Shown one piece after another: positions 1-8,563 of a DNA stretch of 43,577 bases. The stretch is from Bradyrhizobium sp. STM 3843 (lineage in GTDB: Bacteria > Pseudomonadota > Alphaproteobacteria > Rhizobiales > Xanthobacteraceae), in assembly GCF_000239815.1 (NCBI RefSeq), contig NZ_CAFK01000001.1, forward strand, positions 1-43,577. The letters are read 5' to 3'. How positions within the stretch are numbered: position 1 is the first letter of the stretch; each line of letters opens with the position of its first letter. Position numbers and translations under genes: made by a program. The notes beneath the pieces were generated by a model, which was given only the letters and a program-made list of their open reading frames with translations, was not told the origin of the DNA and did no database searches.

Positions 1-125
1 GGGGCGAGGGAGCGCACCGCCCGCACTGCAAGTGCCCGAATCCAACTCCCAGAGAGGTGCGCTCACTGGCCCGCCAGAGGGTGAGCAGCGAGGCCGCCGC
101 GAGATGTGTGCAATCACCCGCGCGC
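1..125. other. window edge downstream of imuB, no gene recognised
   Basis: On the minus strand an ATG at 129-127 overlaps the imuB stop (ATGA) and its frame stays open for 43 codons to the window edge. The translation is rich in Pro, Ser and Arg and does not resemble the start of DnaE2, the usual third gene of the imuA-imuB-dnaE2 cassette. The base sequence looks more like GC-rich intergenic DNA than a gene start. The stretch is too short to decide. Confidence 0.2.
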
Positions 126-1718
126 TCATGCGAACAGACCATGCATATACCAGGCGGGCTGCACCGGCTTGCCCGTCTTCGGATCGATCTCGCGATCATA
201 GAGCCCGTCGCGATAGAGCCAGAACCGCAGGCCATGCTCGTCCTCGATGCGGAAATAATCCCGCGTCAGCCCCTGCCCCTCCGGCCGCCACCATTCCATC
301 GCGATCCGTTCCGGCCCCTCGGCGCGTACCACCGCATGCGCGGCGCGCCGCCAGACGAAGCGCGCAGGCGGACCATCAGGCACTTGGGCGACCACCTGGA
401 TTTCTTCGGGACGATCAAAAAGGCGCAAGGGCCGCAGCGGCGGCTCGCTCTCGACGCGCGCCGGCCAGTCCGCGTGCAAGGCCGCGGCGAGGTGCTGCTG
501 CGCCGGCATTGGCAGCGCCGCACGTTCCGGAATATGGGTATCCTCCGGCAGATGCACGACGACACGCTTGCCCCCGATCCGCGCGGCGATGCGGTCGATC
601 AGTGCGGCGAGTTCGTCATTGTCATGGACATGGGCGTCGAGATCGCGCTGCTCCTGCACCACGATCTCGCTGCGGCTGGCACACAGCCGGATCAGGTCGA
701 AGCCGAAGCCGGGATCGAGCGGATCGCTCAACGCGTCCAGCCGCTCGCGAAACAGCCGGTCGATCACGCGCGTCTCCGTCACCGGCTGGCCGGTGTCGAT
801 TGCGATCATGCGCACCACGCCGTCAGTGCGGAAGAAATAGGCCTCCAGCCGCCGCGCGCCCTTGCCCTGCTGCGCCATCGCCGCCACCAGCATGGCGGCA
901 AGGCTGGAGAGGCTTGCGGCAATCACGGTGTCGGTCGCCACCGGCTCGGCAAAGCGCTTTTCGACGATGTAGTCCGGCGGGGTTTTCCGCGGGCTGATCG
1001 GCGCATCGCCCTCGCCCAGCGCCTGCGCCAGGATGCGGGTGAAGGCGCTGCCGAAGCGCGCTGATATCTCGTGACGGCCGCGGGATGCGACATCGCCGAT
1101 CGTCTTCAGCCCGGCGCGACGCAGGCCCAGCGTGATCGCTTCGCCGGCGCCGAGCGCGGCCACCGGCAGCGGGCTGACGAGCGCCGCCTCCTCGCCATCG
1201 GGCACGATGCGGCCATGGACATGGCGGTTCAAGGTGCGGGCGCAGATCGCATTCGAGGCGATCGCGGCTGACACCGTGAAGCCGCGCGCGGTCAGCGCGT
1301 CGCACAGAAGCTTCATCAGCATGGCCTCGCCGCCGAACAGATGGGCACAGCCGGTGATGTCGAGCGCAAGACCATGCGGGGGATCGAGCGCCACCAGCGG
1401 CGTGAAACGGTCGCACCAATCGGCGATGTCTTCCAAGGTCTTGGCGTCGGCCGCAGTATCGGCCTCGTGCACCACGAGGTCGGGACAGATCGCGCGCGCA
1501 TTGGCGAGCGGCAAGCCGTGCGAGAGCCCATAGCGCGCCGCGACATCGTCCAGCGAATGGATCAGCAATGCGTTGCCGTCCTTGATGACGACGACATTCG
1601 GCTTGCCGTCATCAGGCGTAGCGCTTGTGGATGACAGCTTTCGCTTGATGCGGTCGATCGGCAGGCGCGGCAGCCACAGGCTGAGAATCCGCCGCCGGCT
1701 GGCTGAAACACTGGTCAT
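126..1718 (-). CDS. imuB: ImuB, inactive Y-family DNA polymerase homologue
   Basis: This is the 530-residue ImuB component of the alphaproteobacterial translesion mutasome. In the known system it bridges ImuA, the beta clamp and the error-prone polymerase DnaE2. The N-terminus has the ImuB-type LSLWLPRLPIDR segment (about residues 12-23) instead of the metal-binding acidic motif of active DinB. The later SIDE-like motif is replaced by LDITGCAHL, so it should not polymerise DNA itself. The ATG at 1718 lies inside the end of imuA, giving a 107-base overlap and implying translational coupling. It would be transcribed from the LexA-controlled promoter upstream of imuA. No dnaE2 start is visible in the remaining 125 bases. 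Confidence 0.92.
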   Translation of the reverse strand: MTSVSASRRRILSLWLPRLPIDRIKRKLSSTSATPDDGKPNVVVIKDGNALLIHSLDDVAARYGLSHGLPLANARAICPDLVVHEADTAADAKTLEDIADWCDRFTPLVALDPPHGLALDITGCAHLFGGEAMLMKLLCDALTARGFTVSAAIASNAICARTLNRHVHGRIVPDGEEAALVSPLPVAALGAGEAITLGLRRAGLKTIGDVASRGRHEISARFGSAFTRILAQALGEGDAPISPRKTPPDYIVEKRFAEPVATDTVIAASLSSLAAMLVAAMAQQGKGARRLEAYFFRTDGVVRMIAIDTGQPVTETRVIDRLFRERLDALSDPLDPGFGFDLIRLCASRSEIVVQEQRDLDAHVHDNDELAALIDRIAARIGGKRVVVHLPEDTHIPERAALPMPAQQHLAAALHADWPARVESEPPLRPLRLFDRPEEIQVVAQVPDGPPARFVWRRAAHAVVRAEGPERIAMEWWRPEGQGLTRDYFRIEDEHGLRFWLYRDGLYDREIDPKTGKPVQPAWYMHGLFA

Positions 1719-2424
1719 CGCAGCTCCACTCCATGATCCATCGCCCGGTCTGGCCGTGACGGTTGCGAATGAGTTCGGCGTCGAAGCGCGGCGACCCCCA
1801 GGCGGCCCAAGGCGCCGCAGGCATTAAAGGTGCTGATGCCAACGAGGGCGCGGTGCGCACGATCCAGCGCGTCTCCGCGGTCGAAGGGATGGGCTCGGCG
1901 GCAGTCCGCAGCACCAGCGCGGTAACCCCCGAGGCTTGCGCAGCCAGCGTCAGCTTGCGGCTGGCGACGAGATCGAGCTTTTTGGTCTCGCCCCACACCT
2001 CCAGCATCACCGCGCCGAGCGCATCGCAGGCGAGCGCATCGGCTGATGTGCGGAGCGCAGTGTCGAGATCGGGCGCGCGCACGATGACGAGCGTGCGCGG
2101 ATCAAGCCCGAGCTCGGCCAGCCCGCATGGCGACAGCGCGCCACCTTCGCGCTCGGCAAAATCCTGCCGGATAAAGACCAGCGGCCGCTGTGCCGAGACG
2201 CGCGCCGCAAGACCAAAGACAAAACCGGTCGCGGCCACAGCCTGCGCTCCGCTCGGCGCAAACACCTCGTGCAGTGCACCAAGGGCGAGCCCGCCCTGCA
2301 AGGTCGCATCGACCGCGTGATGGCCGAGCGCGGCACGGCGCGTGTCCAGCGCGCCCTCGCCCGCCTCAAGGCGAGCGATGCGGCTGCGCAAACGCGCAAG
2401 CGTGTCCATGCGTGCGCCGGTCAT
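1612..2424 (-). CDS. imuA: ImuA, RecA-like SOS mutagenesis protein
   Basis: The product is about 270 residues and belongs to the ImuA (SulA/RecA-like) family that pairs with ImuB in SOS mutagenesis. Family hallmarks are the N-terminal LARLRSRIARLE helix, the ALHEVFAPSG segment and the central strand PLVFIRQDFAEREGG. The frame extends upstream to 2505, but that start would lie within the LexA operator. The ATG at 2424 is preceded by GAGGA about 9 bases upstream and is preferred; ATG 2409 is an alternative. The C-terminal 36 codons overlap imuB. Regulation is probably by LexA through the two boxes at 2479-2514. Confidence 0.9.
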   Translation of the reverse strand: MTGARMDTLARLRSRIARLEAGEGALDTRRAALGHHAVDATLQGGLALGALHEVFAPSGAQAVAATGFVFGLAARVSAQRPLVFIRQDFAEREGGALSPCGLAELGLDPRTLVIVRAPDLDTALRTSADALACDALGAVMLEVWGETKKLDLVASRKLTLAAQASGVTALVLRTAAEPIPSTAETRWIVRTAPSLASAPLMPAAPWAAWGSPRFDAELIRNRHGQTGRWIMEWSCDDQCFSQPAADSQPVAAAPADRPHQAKAVIHKRYA

Positions 2425-2478
2425 GCGTCGCCGTTCCTCACATCCTGTCGTTACGAGCCTCTGCAGTCCCTGGCAGTT

Positions 2479-2493
2479 GAACCCGCAACGAAC
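2479..2493 (-). promoter_or_regulatory. LexA box 1 (GAAC-N7-GAAC)
   Basis: The plus strand reads GAAC at 2479-2482, seven bases, then GAAC at 2490-2493. Read on the minus strand this is GTTC-N7-GTTC, the established alphaproteobacterial LexA direct-repeat operator. It lies between the imuA promoter and the imuA start. Confidence 0.8.
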
Positions 2494-2499
2494 CTCTTT

Positions 2500-2514
2500 G
2501 TTCATGATACGTTC
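2500..2514 (+). promoter_or_regulatory. LexA box 2 (GTTC-N7-GTTC)
   Basis: GTTC at 2500-2503 and GTTC at 2511-2514 flank the seven bases ATGATAC, a perfect match to the alphaproteobacterial LexA operator. It is six bases from box 1 and in the opposite orientation. Together they sit between imuA (leftward) and the radical SAM gene (rightward). Confidence 0.88.
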
Positions 2515-2517
2515 TAA

Positions 2518-2546
2518 TATAAAGCTAACGTCACGGGATGAGTCAA
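2518..2546 (-). promoter_or_regulatory. candidate imuA promoter
   Basis: On the minus strand TTGACT (2546-2541) is followed after 17 bases by TTTATA (2523-2518). The LexA boxes begin immediately downstream of the -10 element, an arrangement that suits repression of initiation. Inferred from consensus only. Confidence 0.5.
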
Positions 2547-2599
2547 TCGGGATTACCCCGGATGGGATTCATCTAAGAGAATCAAAGGGATTCAGAAGG

Positions 2600-3838
2600 A
2601 TGGAGCTGACGCGTAAACTGGAGATCCTGGCCGATGCGGCAAAGTACGATGCCTCCTGCGCCTCCAGCGGTACCGAGATGCGGGATTCCAGCGACGGCAA
2701 GGGTCTTGGATCGACCGCGCCTGGCATGGGCATCTGCCATTCCTATGCGCCGGACGGCCGCTGTATTTCGCTGCTCAAGATCCTGCTGACCAATGCCTGC
2801 AATTACGATTGCCTTTATTGCGTCAATCGCGCCTCGTCCAACGTGCCGCGCGCACGCTTCACGGTGGACGAGGTCGTGAAGCTCACGATCGACTTCTATC
2901 GCCGCAACTACATCGAAGGCCTGTTCCTCTCCTCCGGCATCATCCGCAGCCCCGACTACACGATGGAGCAAGTGGTCTCAGTCGCGCGCAAACTGCGCGA
3001 GGAGCATCACTTCCGCGGCTACATCCATCTCAAGACCATCCCCGAGGCTGATGACGCGCTGATCGCGGAAGCTGGCAAATATGCCGACAGACTCAGCATC
3101 AATATCGAGACGCCGCTGGAAACAAGCCTGACACAACTCGCGCCGGAAAAGGACCAGCGCGCGATCCGCCGCACCATGGGACGGCTCCGCCTCAAGCTCG
3201 ATGAAGCCGATGACGCGAAGAAGACGATCCGCAAAGCCAGGCCGCCGCGCTTTGCCCCGGCCGGCCAGAGCACGCAGATGATCATCGGCGCCGACAGCGC
3301 GGACGATCGCACGATCTTATCGACGTCAGCCAATCTCTACGGTGCATACAAGCTCAGGCGCGTCTACTATTCGGCTTTTAGCCCGATCCCCGATGCGAGC
3401 CGCGCGCTGCCCCTGCAGGCGCCACCTCTGGTGCGCGAGCATCGGCTCTATCAGGCCGACTGGCTGATGCGCTTCTATGGCTTCGACGCCGAGGAGATCG
3501 TCGACGAGGGCGCCGGCATGCTGCCGCTCGACATCGATCCCAAGCTCGCCTGGGCCCTGCGCCACCGCGACCGCTTTCCGCTCGATGTGAACAAAGCCAG
3601 CCGCGAGGAGCTGTTGCGGGTGCCGGGCTTCGGCACCCGCACGGTCGAGCGCATCATTGCCACGCGCCGTTCGACCTCGATCCGGCTCGCCGACCTTGCC
3701 CGGCTGCATGTGATCCGGAACAAGGCGCTGCCGTTCATCGTTCTCTCAGACCACCGTCCGGCACCGGCCACTCTCGATGCCGCTGGCTTGCGGACACGGC
3801 TTCGGCCGAAGCCGCAGCAATTGGGATTTGGATTTTAG
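2600..3838 (+). CDS. radical SAM protein with C-terminal helix-hairpin-helix, putative DNA repair
   Basis: The product is 412 residues when read from ATG 2600, which is preceded by AAAGGGA and AGAAGG. The open frame extends further upstream, but those codons lie in the LexA region and inside imuA. A radical SAM cluster motif CNYDCLYC is seen at residues 67-74 (CX3CX2C). Near the C-terminus, at about residues 330-385, the segment NKASREELLRVPGFGTRTVERI is a helix-hairpin-helix typical of DNA-binding proteins. This is the putative DNA modification/repair radical SAM family (TIGR03916-type), which is usually next to DUF4130 and UdgX genes, as here. Its reaction is not known. It diverges from imuAB across shared LexA boxes, so SOS induction is likely. 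Confidence 0.88.
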   Translation: MELTRKLEILADAAKYDASCASSGTEMRDSSDGKGLGSTAPGMGICHSYAPDGRCISLLKILLTNACNYDCLYCVNRASSNVPRARFTVDEVVKLTIDFYRRNYIEGLFLSSGIIRSPDYTMEQVVSVARKLREEHHFRGYIHLKTIPEADDALIAEAGKYADRLSINIETPLETSLTQLAPEKDQRAIRRTMGRLRLKLDEADDAKKTIRKARPPRFAPAGQSTQMIIGADSADDRTILSTSANLYGAYKLRRVYYSAFSPIPDASRALPLQAPPLVREHRLYQADWLMRFYGFDAEEIVDEGAGMLPLDIDPKLAWALRHRDRFPLDVNKASREELLRVPGFGTRTVERIIATRRSTSIRLADLARLHVIRNKALPFIVLSDHRPAPATLDAAGLRTRLRPKPQQLGFGF

Positions 3839-3839
3839 C

Positions 3840-3864
3840 CGTCATTGCGAGGGGCGCAATGACG
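3840..3864. repeat. palindromic element between the repair genes
   Basis: CGTCATTGCG (3840-3849) and CGCAATGACG (3855-3864) form a perfect 10-bp stem with the loop AGGGG. It starts just after the radical SAM stop and ends 20 bases before the udgX start. It resembles the short GTCATTGCGAG-type palindromes dispersed in Bradyrhizobium-like genomes. With no T-run it is a poor terminator, but it could separate or stabilise the two parts of the transcript. Confidence 0.6.
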
Positions 3865-3884
3865 AAGTGGAGAGCAAGCGCCAC

Positions 3885-5357
3885 ATGCACATCGTCACGC
3901 TCGACAGCGACACCGATTTCGACGGCTGGCGCCAGGCGGCGCGGGCGTTGGCGATGAACAACGTCAAGCCGGCGGACGTGACCTGGCGTGTGCAGGGCGA
4001 GACGGCCGATCTGTTCGATGACCAGGCCGAGACGAAGCTGCCGGAGGTCCCCGAAGGGACGTTCTCGGTGCCGGCGTCCTTCGTCGAGCTGGCGCAATCC
4101 GCCATCCTGCATCGGGATCAAAGCCGCTTCGGCCTGCTGTATCGACTGTTGTGGCGGCTGCGGTCGAACCATGACCTGATGACGATCGCGACCGATCCCG
4201 ACGTCGCGCAGGCCCATGCGATGGCACGCGCGGTGCGCCGGGACGAGCACAAGATGCATGCCTTCGTCCGCTTTCGCGAGATCGGCCGCGAGCGGGAGAC
4301 GCGCTACGTCGCCTGGTTCGAGCCGGAACACCACATCGTCGAGCTCGCCGCGCCGTTCTTCGCCCGCCGCTTCGCCGACATGCCGTGGTCGATCCTCACC
4401 CCCGATCTCTGCGCCCATTGGGATGGCAGCCGGGTCAGCTTCACGCCCGGCGTCGCCAAAGCTGAAGCGCCGTCTGAAGATCGGCTGGAGGAGGTCTGGC
4501 GGCGCTATTATGCCAGCATTTTCAATCCGGCACGGCTGAAAGTGAAGGCGATGGAAAAGGAGATGCCGAAGAAATATTGGCAGAACCTGCCCGAGGCCTC
4601 CCTGATCAAGCCGCTGATCACCTCCGCCACCCAGCGCACGGGCGCGATGATCGCCGAGCCCGGCACCGAGCCGCACAAACCGCAGAAACGGGTTGAGGAG
4701 ACCGCGATGACGCGCAAGCCGAAAACCAAGGAATCCAAGGCCTATGACGACGCTGGCGATCTTGAGAGGTTACGTGAAGAAGCAGCCCACTGCCGCGCCT
4801 GCCCGTTGTGGAAGAACGCCACCCAGACCGTGTTCGGCGAAGGCCCGCCGCACGCCCCGCTCATGCTGGTCGGCGAGCAGCCCGGCGACAAGGAAGACCT
4901 CGCCGGCCACCCCTTCGTCGGTCCCGCCGGGCAGATGCTCGACCGTGCGCTGGAAGAAGCCGGCATCGATCGAACCAAGGTCTATGTCACCAATGCGGTG
5001 AAGCACTTCAAATTCGTCCCCCGCGGCAAGATCCGCCTGCACCAGAAGCCGGCGACGCCGGAGATCAAGGCCTGCCGCCAGTGGTACGAGCGCGAGGTGG
5101 CAGCGATCCGCCCGGCCCTGGTCGTCGCGCTCGGCGCCACCGCCGCGCAATCGGTGTTCGGCAAGATCACGCCGGTCAACAAGAGCCGCGGCCACGTGGT
5201 GGAGCTGCCCGACGGGATCAAGGCGATCGTGACGGTGCACCCATCCTATCTGCTGCGCCTGCCGGACGCCGAGGCCAAGGCGCGCGAATATGAGCGCTTC
5301 GTCGAGGACCTGAAACTCGCAGGCGCCGCAATGAAGCGTTCCGCGCGGGCTGCGTGA
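3885..5357 (+). CDS. fused DUF4130-UdgX uracil-DNA binding protein
   Basis: The product is 490 residues from ATG 3885; the longer frame from 3777 would cover the palindrome and is rejected. Residues 1 to about 250 match the DUF4130 (TIGR03915-type putative DNA repair) domain. Residues about 290-485 are a UdgX-family uracil-DNA glycosylase. Visible UdgX features are GEQPGDKEDLAG (330-341), VKHFKF (372-377), the loop GKIRLHQKP (381-389) with the family's uracil-crosslinking His at 386, and HPSYLLR (452-458). Cys 303, 306 and 397 can bind the iron-sulfur cluster. The loop reads KIRLH rather than the KRRIH I recall for UdgX. The gene follows the radical SAM gene with a 46-base gap and is probably co-transcribed under LexA. 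Confidence 0.9.
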   Translation: MHIVTLDSDTDFDGWRQAARALAMNNVKPADVTWRVQGETADLFDDQAETKLPEVPEGTFSVPASFVELAQSAILHRDQSRFGLLYRLLWRLRSNHDLMTIATDPDVAQAHAMARAVRRDEHKMHAFVRFREIGRERETRYVAWFEPEHHIVELAAPFFARRFADMPWSILTPDLCAHWDGSRVSFTPGVAKAEAPSEDRLEEVWRRYYASIFNPARLKVKAMEKEMPKKYWQNLPEASLIKPLITSATQRTGAMIAEPGTEPHKPQKRVEETAMTRKPKTKESKAYDDAGDLERLREEAAHCRACPLWKNATQTVFGEGPPHAPLMLVGEQPGDKEDLAGHPFVGPAGQMLDRALEEAGIDRTKVYVTNAVKHFKFVPRGKIRLHQKPATPEIKACRQWYEREVAAIRPALVVALGATAAQSVFGKITPVNKSRGHVVELPDGIKAIVTVHPSYLLRLPDAEAKAREYERFVEDLKLAGAAMKRSARAA

Positions 5358-5504
5358 GTCCTTTGAATCATTCTAAAGCTAAACTGTCGTCGCCTCAGGA
5401 ACCGCACGGAGTCTGAAGCTGCCGCGCGCTCATTTGCGCCCTTGGTTCAACCGCTTGTCATATGCATCGCGCAAGATCGGATCGTTGGGGAGAGGAGTAT
5501 TCCA

Positions 5505-7127
5505 ATGACCGATATGGCGTTGCCGGGTTCGATCGAACCCGCCCTGAAGAAGGGACCTGATCTCGATCGCGGCTTTCATCCGCTGACGGGCATCATCTAT
5601 TTGGGCGTGGTCGCAGCTGCGCTGCTGTTCGTCGCCTACAGCATTTATGCCGACGTCCAGGCCACCGGCACGCGGGTCACGACCTTCGTGCCCTATATTC
5701 TGTTGTTCGTGGCTCTCCTGATCGCGCTCGGCTTCGAGTTCGTCAACGGCTTCCACGACACCGCCAACGCGGTGGCCACCGTCATCTACACCCGCTCGCT
5801 GCCGGCCCATGTCGCCGTGGTCTGGTCGGGCCTGTGCAACCTGACCGGCGTGCTGCTCTCGACCGGCGCGGTGGCCTTCGGCATCGTGTCGCTACTGCCG
5901 GTGGAATTGATCCTCCAGGTCGGCTCCAGCGCCGGCTTCGCCATGGTGTTCGCACTGCTGATCGCCGCCATCATCTGGAACCTCGGCACCTGGTATCTCG
6001 GCCTGCCGGCCTCCTCCTCCCACACGCTGATCGGCTCGATCATCGGCGTCGGCATTGCCAACGCGCTGATGCGCGGCCGCGACGGCACCTCCGGCGTCGA
6101 CTGGACCCAGGCCGCCACCGTCGGCAAGGCGCTGCTGCTGTCGCCGCTGTTCGGCTTCGCGCTCGCCGCTGTGCTGCTCTACATCCTCCGGCTGGTGCTG
6201 GCACGGGTGACGCCGGCGCTGTTCGGCGAGCCGGTCGGCAATCAGCCGCCGCCGTGGTGGATCCGCGGCATCCTGATCCTGACCTGCACCCTGGTGAGCT
6301 TCTTTCACGGCTCCAATGACGGTCAGAAAGGCATGGGCCTGATCATGCTGATCCTGATCGGCACCGTGCCCACCGCCTACGCCCTCAATCGCACGATGGC
6401 AGATAGCAAAATCGAGCAGTTCATCAGCAATTCGGAGGCCGCGAGCAAGGTGATCGAGGCCAGGGCCGCCGGCTACAACGTGCTCGGCGACCCGCGCCCG
6501 GCGGTCACGAATTATGTCGCGGCACGCCAGATCAACGAGGGCACCTTTCCATCGCTGGCGGTGCTGGTCCGCGACATCGCCAAGCAGGTCAAGGAATACG
6601 GCTCGCTGGCGAAATTGCCGGCTGAAGCGGTCGGCAATACCCGCAATGACATGTATCTGACATCCGAAGCCATCCGCTTCCTGATGAAGGACAAGGAGGC
6701 CGACCTCTCAGCCGCCGACATCGCCACCTTCAACGCCTATAAGGGCTCGCTCGACAACGCGACCAAGTTCATCCCGACCTGGGTGAAGATCGCGGTCGCC
6801 ATCGCGCTCGGCCTCGGCACCATGGTGGGCTGGAAGCGCATCGTGATCACGGTCGGCGAGAAGATCGGCAAGACCCATTTGACCTATGCCCAGGGCGCCT
6901 GCGCGGAAATCACCGCGGCCGCCACCATCGCGGCGGCGGACGGCTACGGCCTGCCGGTCTCCACCACCCATGTGCTGTCGTCCGGCATCGCCGGCACCAT
7001 GGCGGCGAATGGCTCGGGCCTGCAATGGTCGACGATCCGCAACATCGCGATGGCCTGGGTGCTGACCCTGCCGATCGCGATGATGCTGTCGGGCTTCCTG
7101 TACTTCATCTTCGTGCAGCTGTTCTGA
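5505..7127 (+). CDS. PiT-family inorganic phosphate transporter
   Basis: A membrane protein of 540 residues from ATG 5505, preceded by the strong ribosome site GGGGAGAGGAG. PiT signatures are GFEFVNGFHDTANAVAT in the N-terminal half, SSSHTLIGSIIGVG, GSNDGQKGMG, and the mirrored PVSTTHVLSSGIAG in the C-terminal half, reflecting the internal duplication of the family. A long hydrophilic loop lies between the halves. It should import phosphate (as metal-phosphate) with protons across the inner membrane. No DUF47/PhoU-like partner is adjacent, and no Pho box was recognised. A strong terminator follows. Confidence 0.93.
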   Translation: MTDMALPGSIEPALKKGPDLDRGFHPLTGIIYLGVVAAALLFVAYSIYADVQATGTRVTTFVPYILLFVALLIALGFEFVNGFHDTANAVATVIYTRSLPAHVAVVWSGLCNLTGVLLSTGAVAFGIVSLLPVELILQVGSSAGFAMVFALLIAAIIWNLGTWYLGLPASSSHTLIGSIIGVGIANALMRGRDGTSGVDWTQAATVGKALLLSPLFGFALAAVLLYILRLVLARVTPALFGEPVGNQPPPWWIRGILILTCTLVSFFHGSNDGQKGMGLIMLILIGTVPTAYALNRTMADSKIEQFISNSEAASKVIEARAAGYNVLGDPRPAVTNYVAARQINEGTFPSLAVLVRDIAKQVKEYGSLAKLPAEAVGNTRNDMYLTSEAIRFLMKDKEADLSAADIATFNAYKGSLDNATKFIPTWVKIAVAIALGLGTMVGWKRIVITVGEKIGKTHLTYAQGACAEITAAATIAAADGYGLPVSTTHVLSSGIAGTMAANGSGLQWSTIRNIAMAWVLTLPIAMMLSGFLYFIFVQLF

Positions 7128-7154
7128 GTGGCTGCGACCAACGCCGCAGAAACG

Positions 7155-7184
7155 AAAGCCCGTGTCATCCGACGCGGGCTTTTT
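7155..7184 (+). terminator. rho-independent terminator after the phosphate transporter
   Basis: GCCCGTGTC (7158-7166) pairs with GACGCGGGC (7171-7179) with one G-T wobble and a 4-base loop, followed by five T residues at 7180-7184. It lies 30 bases after the transporter stop. Confidence 0.85.
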
Positions 7185-7217
7185 GTTGGCGAGTGCGGAA
7201 CTCGCAGATGTTGCCGA

Positions 7218-8387
7218 CTAGGCCGCGAGCGTGTTCTCGACGAGCCTGATGAAGTAGGACGTGCCGTAGACGATCGCCTCATCGTTGAAATTGTAGGCGG
7301 GGTGATGCAGGCCGGCGGAATCGCCGTTGCCGATAAAGATGAAGGCGCCAGGCCGCGCCTCCAGCATGTAGGAGAAATCCTCCGCGCCCATCATCGGCGG
7401 CATCTCATGCACATTGGCCTCGCCTGCCACCTCTCTTGCCGCCTGCAGCGCGATCTCGGTCTGCTCGGCATGGTTGACCGTGACCGGATAGCCGCGGGTG
7501 TAGCTCAAATCGATCTTGGCGCCGGTGATCTGGGCCGTGCCTGCCACCACCTCGCGCACCCGCTGCTCGACGAGGTCGCGGATCTTCGGCGACAGGGTCC
7601 GCACCGTGCCTCGCAGCGTCGCGCTCTGCGCAATCACATTGCGGGCATTGCCGGCGTGGAATTCGCAGATCGAGACCACCGCCGATTCCAGCGGATCGAC
7701 ATTGCGCGACACGATCTGCTGCAGGACCGTGACCAGCTGCGCCCCGACCAGAAGCGAGTCGATACAGTTGTGCGGCTTGGCGGCGTGGCCGCCATGCCCT
7801 TCGATAGTGATGTCGATGTTATCGGTCGCCGCCATCAGCGGACCCGGCCGGATCGCGAACGCGCCGACCGGGAGACCGGGTCCGTTGTGCATGCCGTAGA
7901 CCTGGTCGATCTTGAAGCGCTCCATCAACCCGTCCTTGATCATGGCATGTGCGCCGCCGCCGCCCTCTTCGGCCGGCTGAAAGATCACCGCCACCTCGCC
8001 GGCGAAATTGCGGGTCTCGGCAAGATAGCGCGCCGCCCCCAGGAGCATGGCCGTGTGGCCGTCATGGCCGCACGCATGCATCATGCCCGGGTTCTTGGAG
8101 GTATAAGGCAGGCCAGTGGCTTCCTCGATCGGCAGCGCATCCATGTCGGCGCGCAGGCCGAGCACCTTGACCTCGCCATTGCCCGGCGTCTTGCCCTTGA
8201 TCACGCCCACGACACCGGTCTTGCCGAGCCCGGTGGCGACCTCGTCACAGCCGAACTCGCGCAGCCGTTCGGCCACGAAGGCCGCCGTCCGGTGCACGTC
8301 GTAGAGCAGCTCCGGATGAGAATGGATATCCCGCCTCCAGGCCTGGATATCGGGCTGCAGATCGGCGACGCGGTTGACGATAGGCAT
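7218..8387 (-). CDS. M20-family amidohydrolase (hippurate/N-acyl-amino-acid hydrolase type)
   Basis: The product is 389 residues from ATG 8387 (MPIVNRVADLQPD), the usual N-terminus for this family; an upstream extension to 8444 is unlikely. Metal-binding motifs of the M20D peptidases are visible: LRADMDALPIEE, HACGHDGHTAML and EEGGGGAHAMI, followed by the lid/dimerisation domain and the late Glu-containing MGAEDFSYML. It should hydrolyse an N-acyl or aminoacyl amide using two divalent metals in the cytoplasm. The substrate cannot be told from sequence. The gene stands alone, convergent with the phosphate transporter and divergent from the GMC oxidoreductase. Confidence 0.9.
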   Translation of the reverse strand: MPIVNRVADLQPDIQAWRRDIHSHPELLYDVHRTAAFVAERLREFGCDEVATGLGKTGVVGVIKGKTPGNGEVKVLGLRADMDALPIEEATGLPYTSKNPGMMHACGHDGHTAMLLGAARYLAETRNFAGEVAVIFQPAEEGGGGAHAMIKDGLMERFKIDQVYGMHNGPGLPVGAFAIRPGPLMAATDNIDITIEGHGGHAAKPHNCIDSLLVGAQLVTVLQQIVSRNVDPLESAVVSICEFHAGNARNVIAQSATLRGTVRTLSPKIRDLVEQRVREVVAGTAQITGAKIDLSYTRGYPVTVNHAEQTEIALQAAREVAGEANVHEMPPMMGAEDFSYMLEARPGAFIFIGNGDSAGLHHPAYNFNDEAIVYGTSYFIRLVENTLAA

Positions 8388-8563
8388 AAAAATTCTCGTG
8401 ACCTTTGTTGGCGTGAAGGCCTGTGTAGCATGCAAAAGATGCACCGCCTAACCGGCCTGGGGCGCACCATCCATGCAGGTCAGCCATCGACTGGACGAAA
8501 GGCTTGTCCCGCCTGCACTCTGCTGACTAAAACCCCCTGCAAAGGGACCAGGGAAGGACGCCG

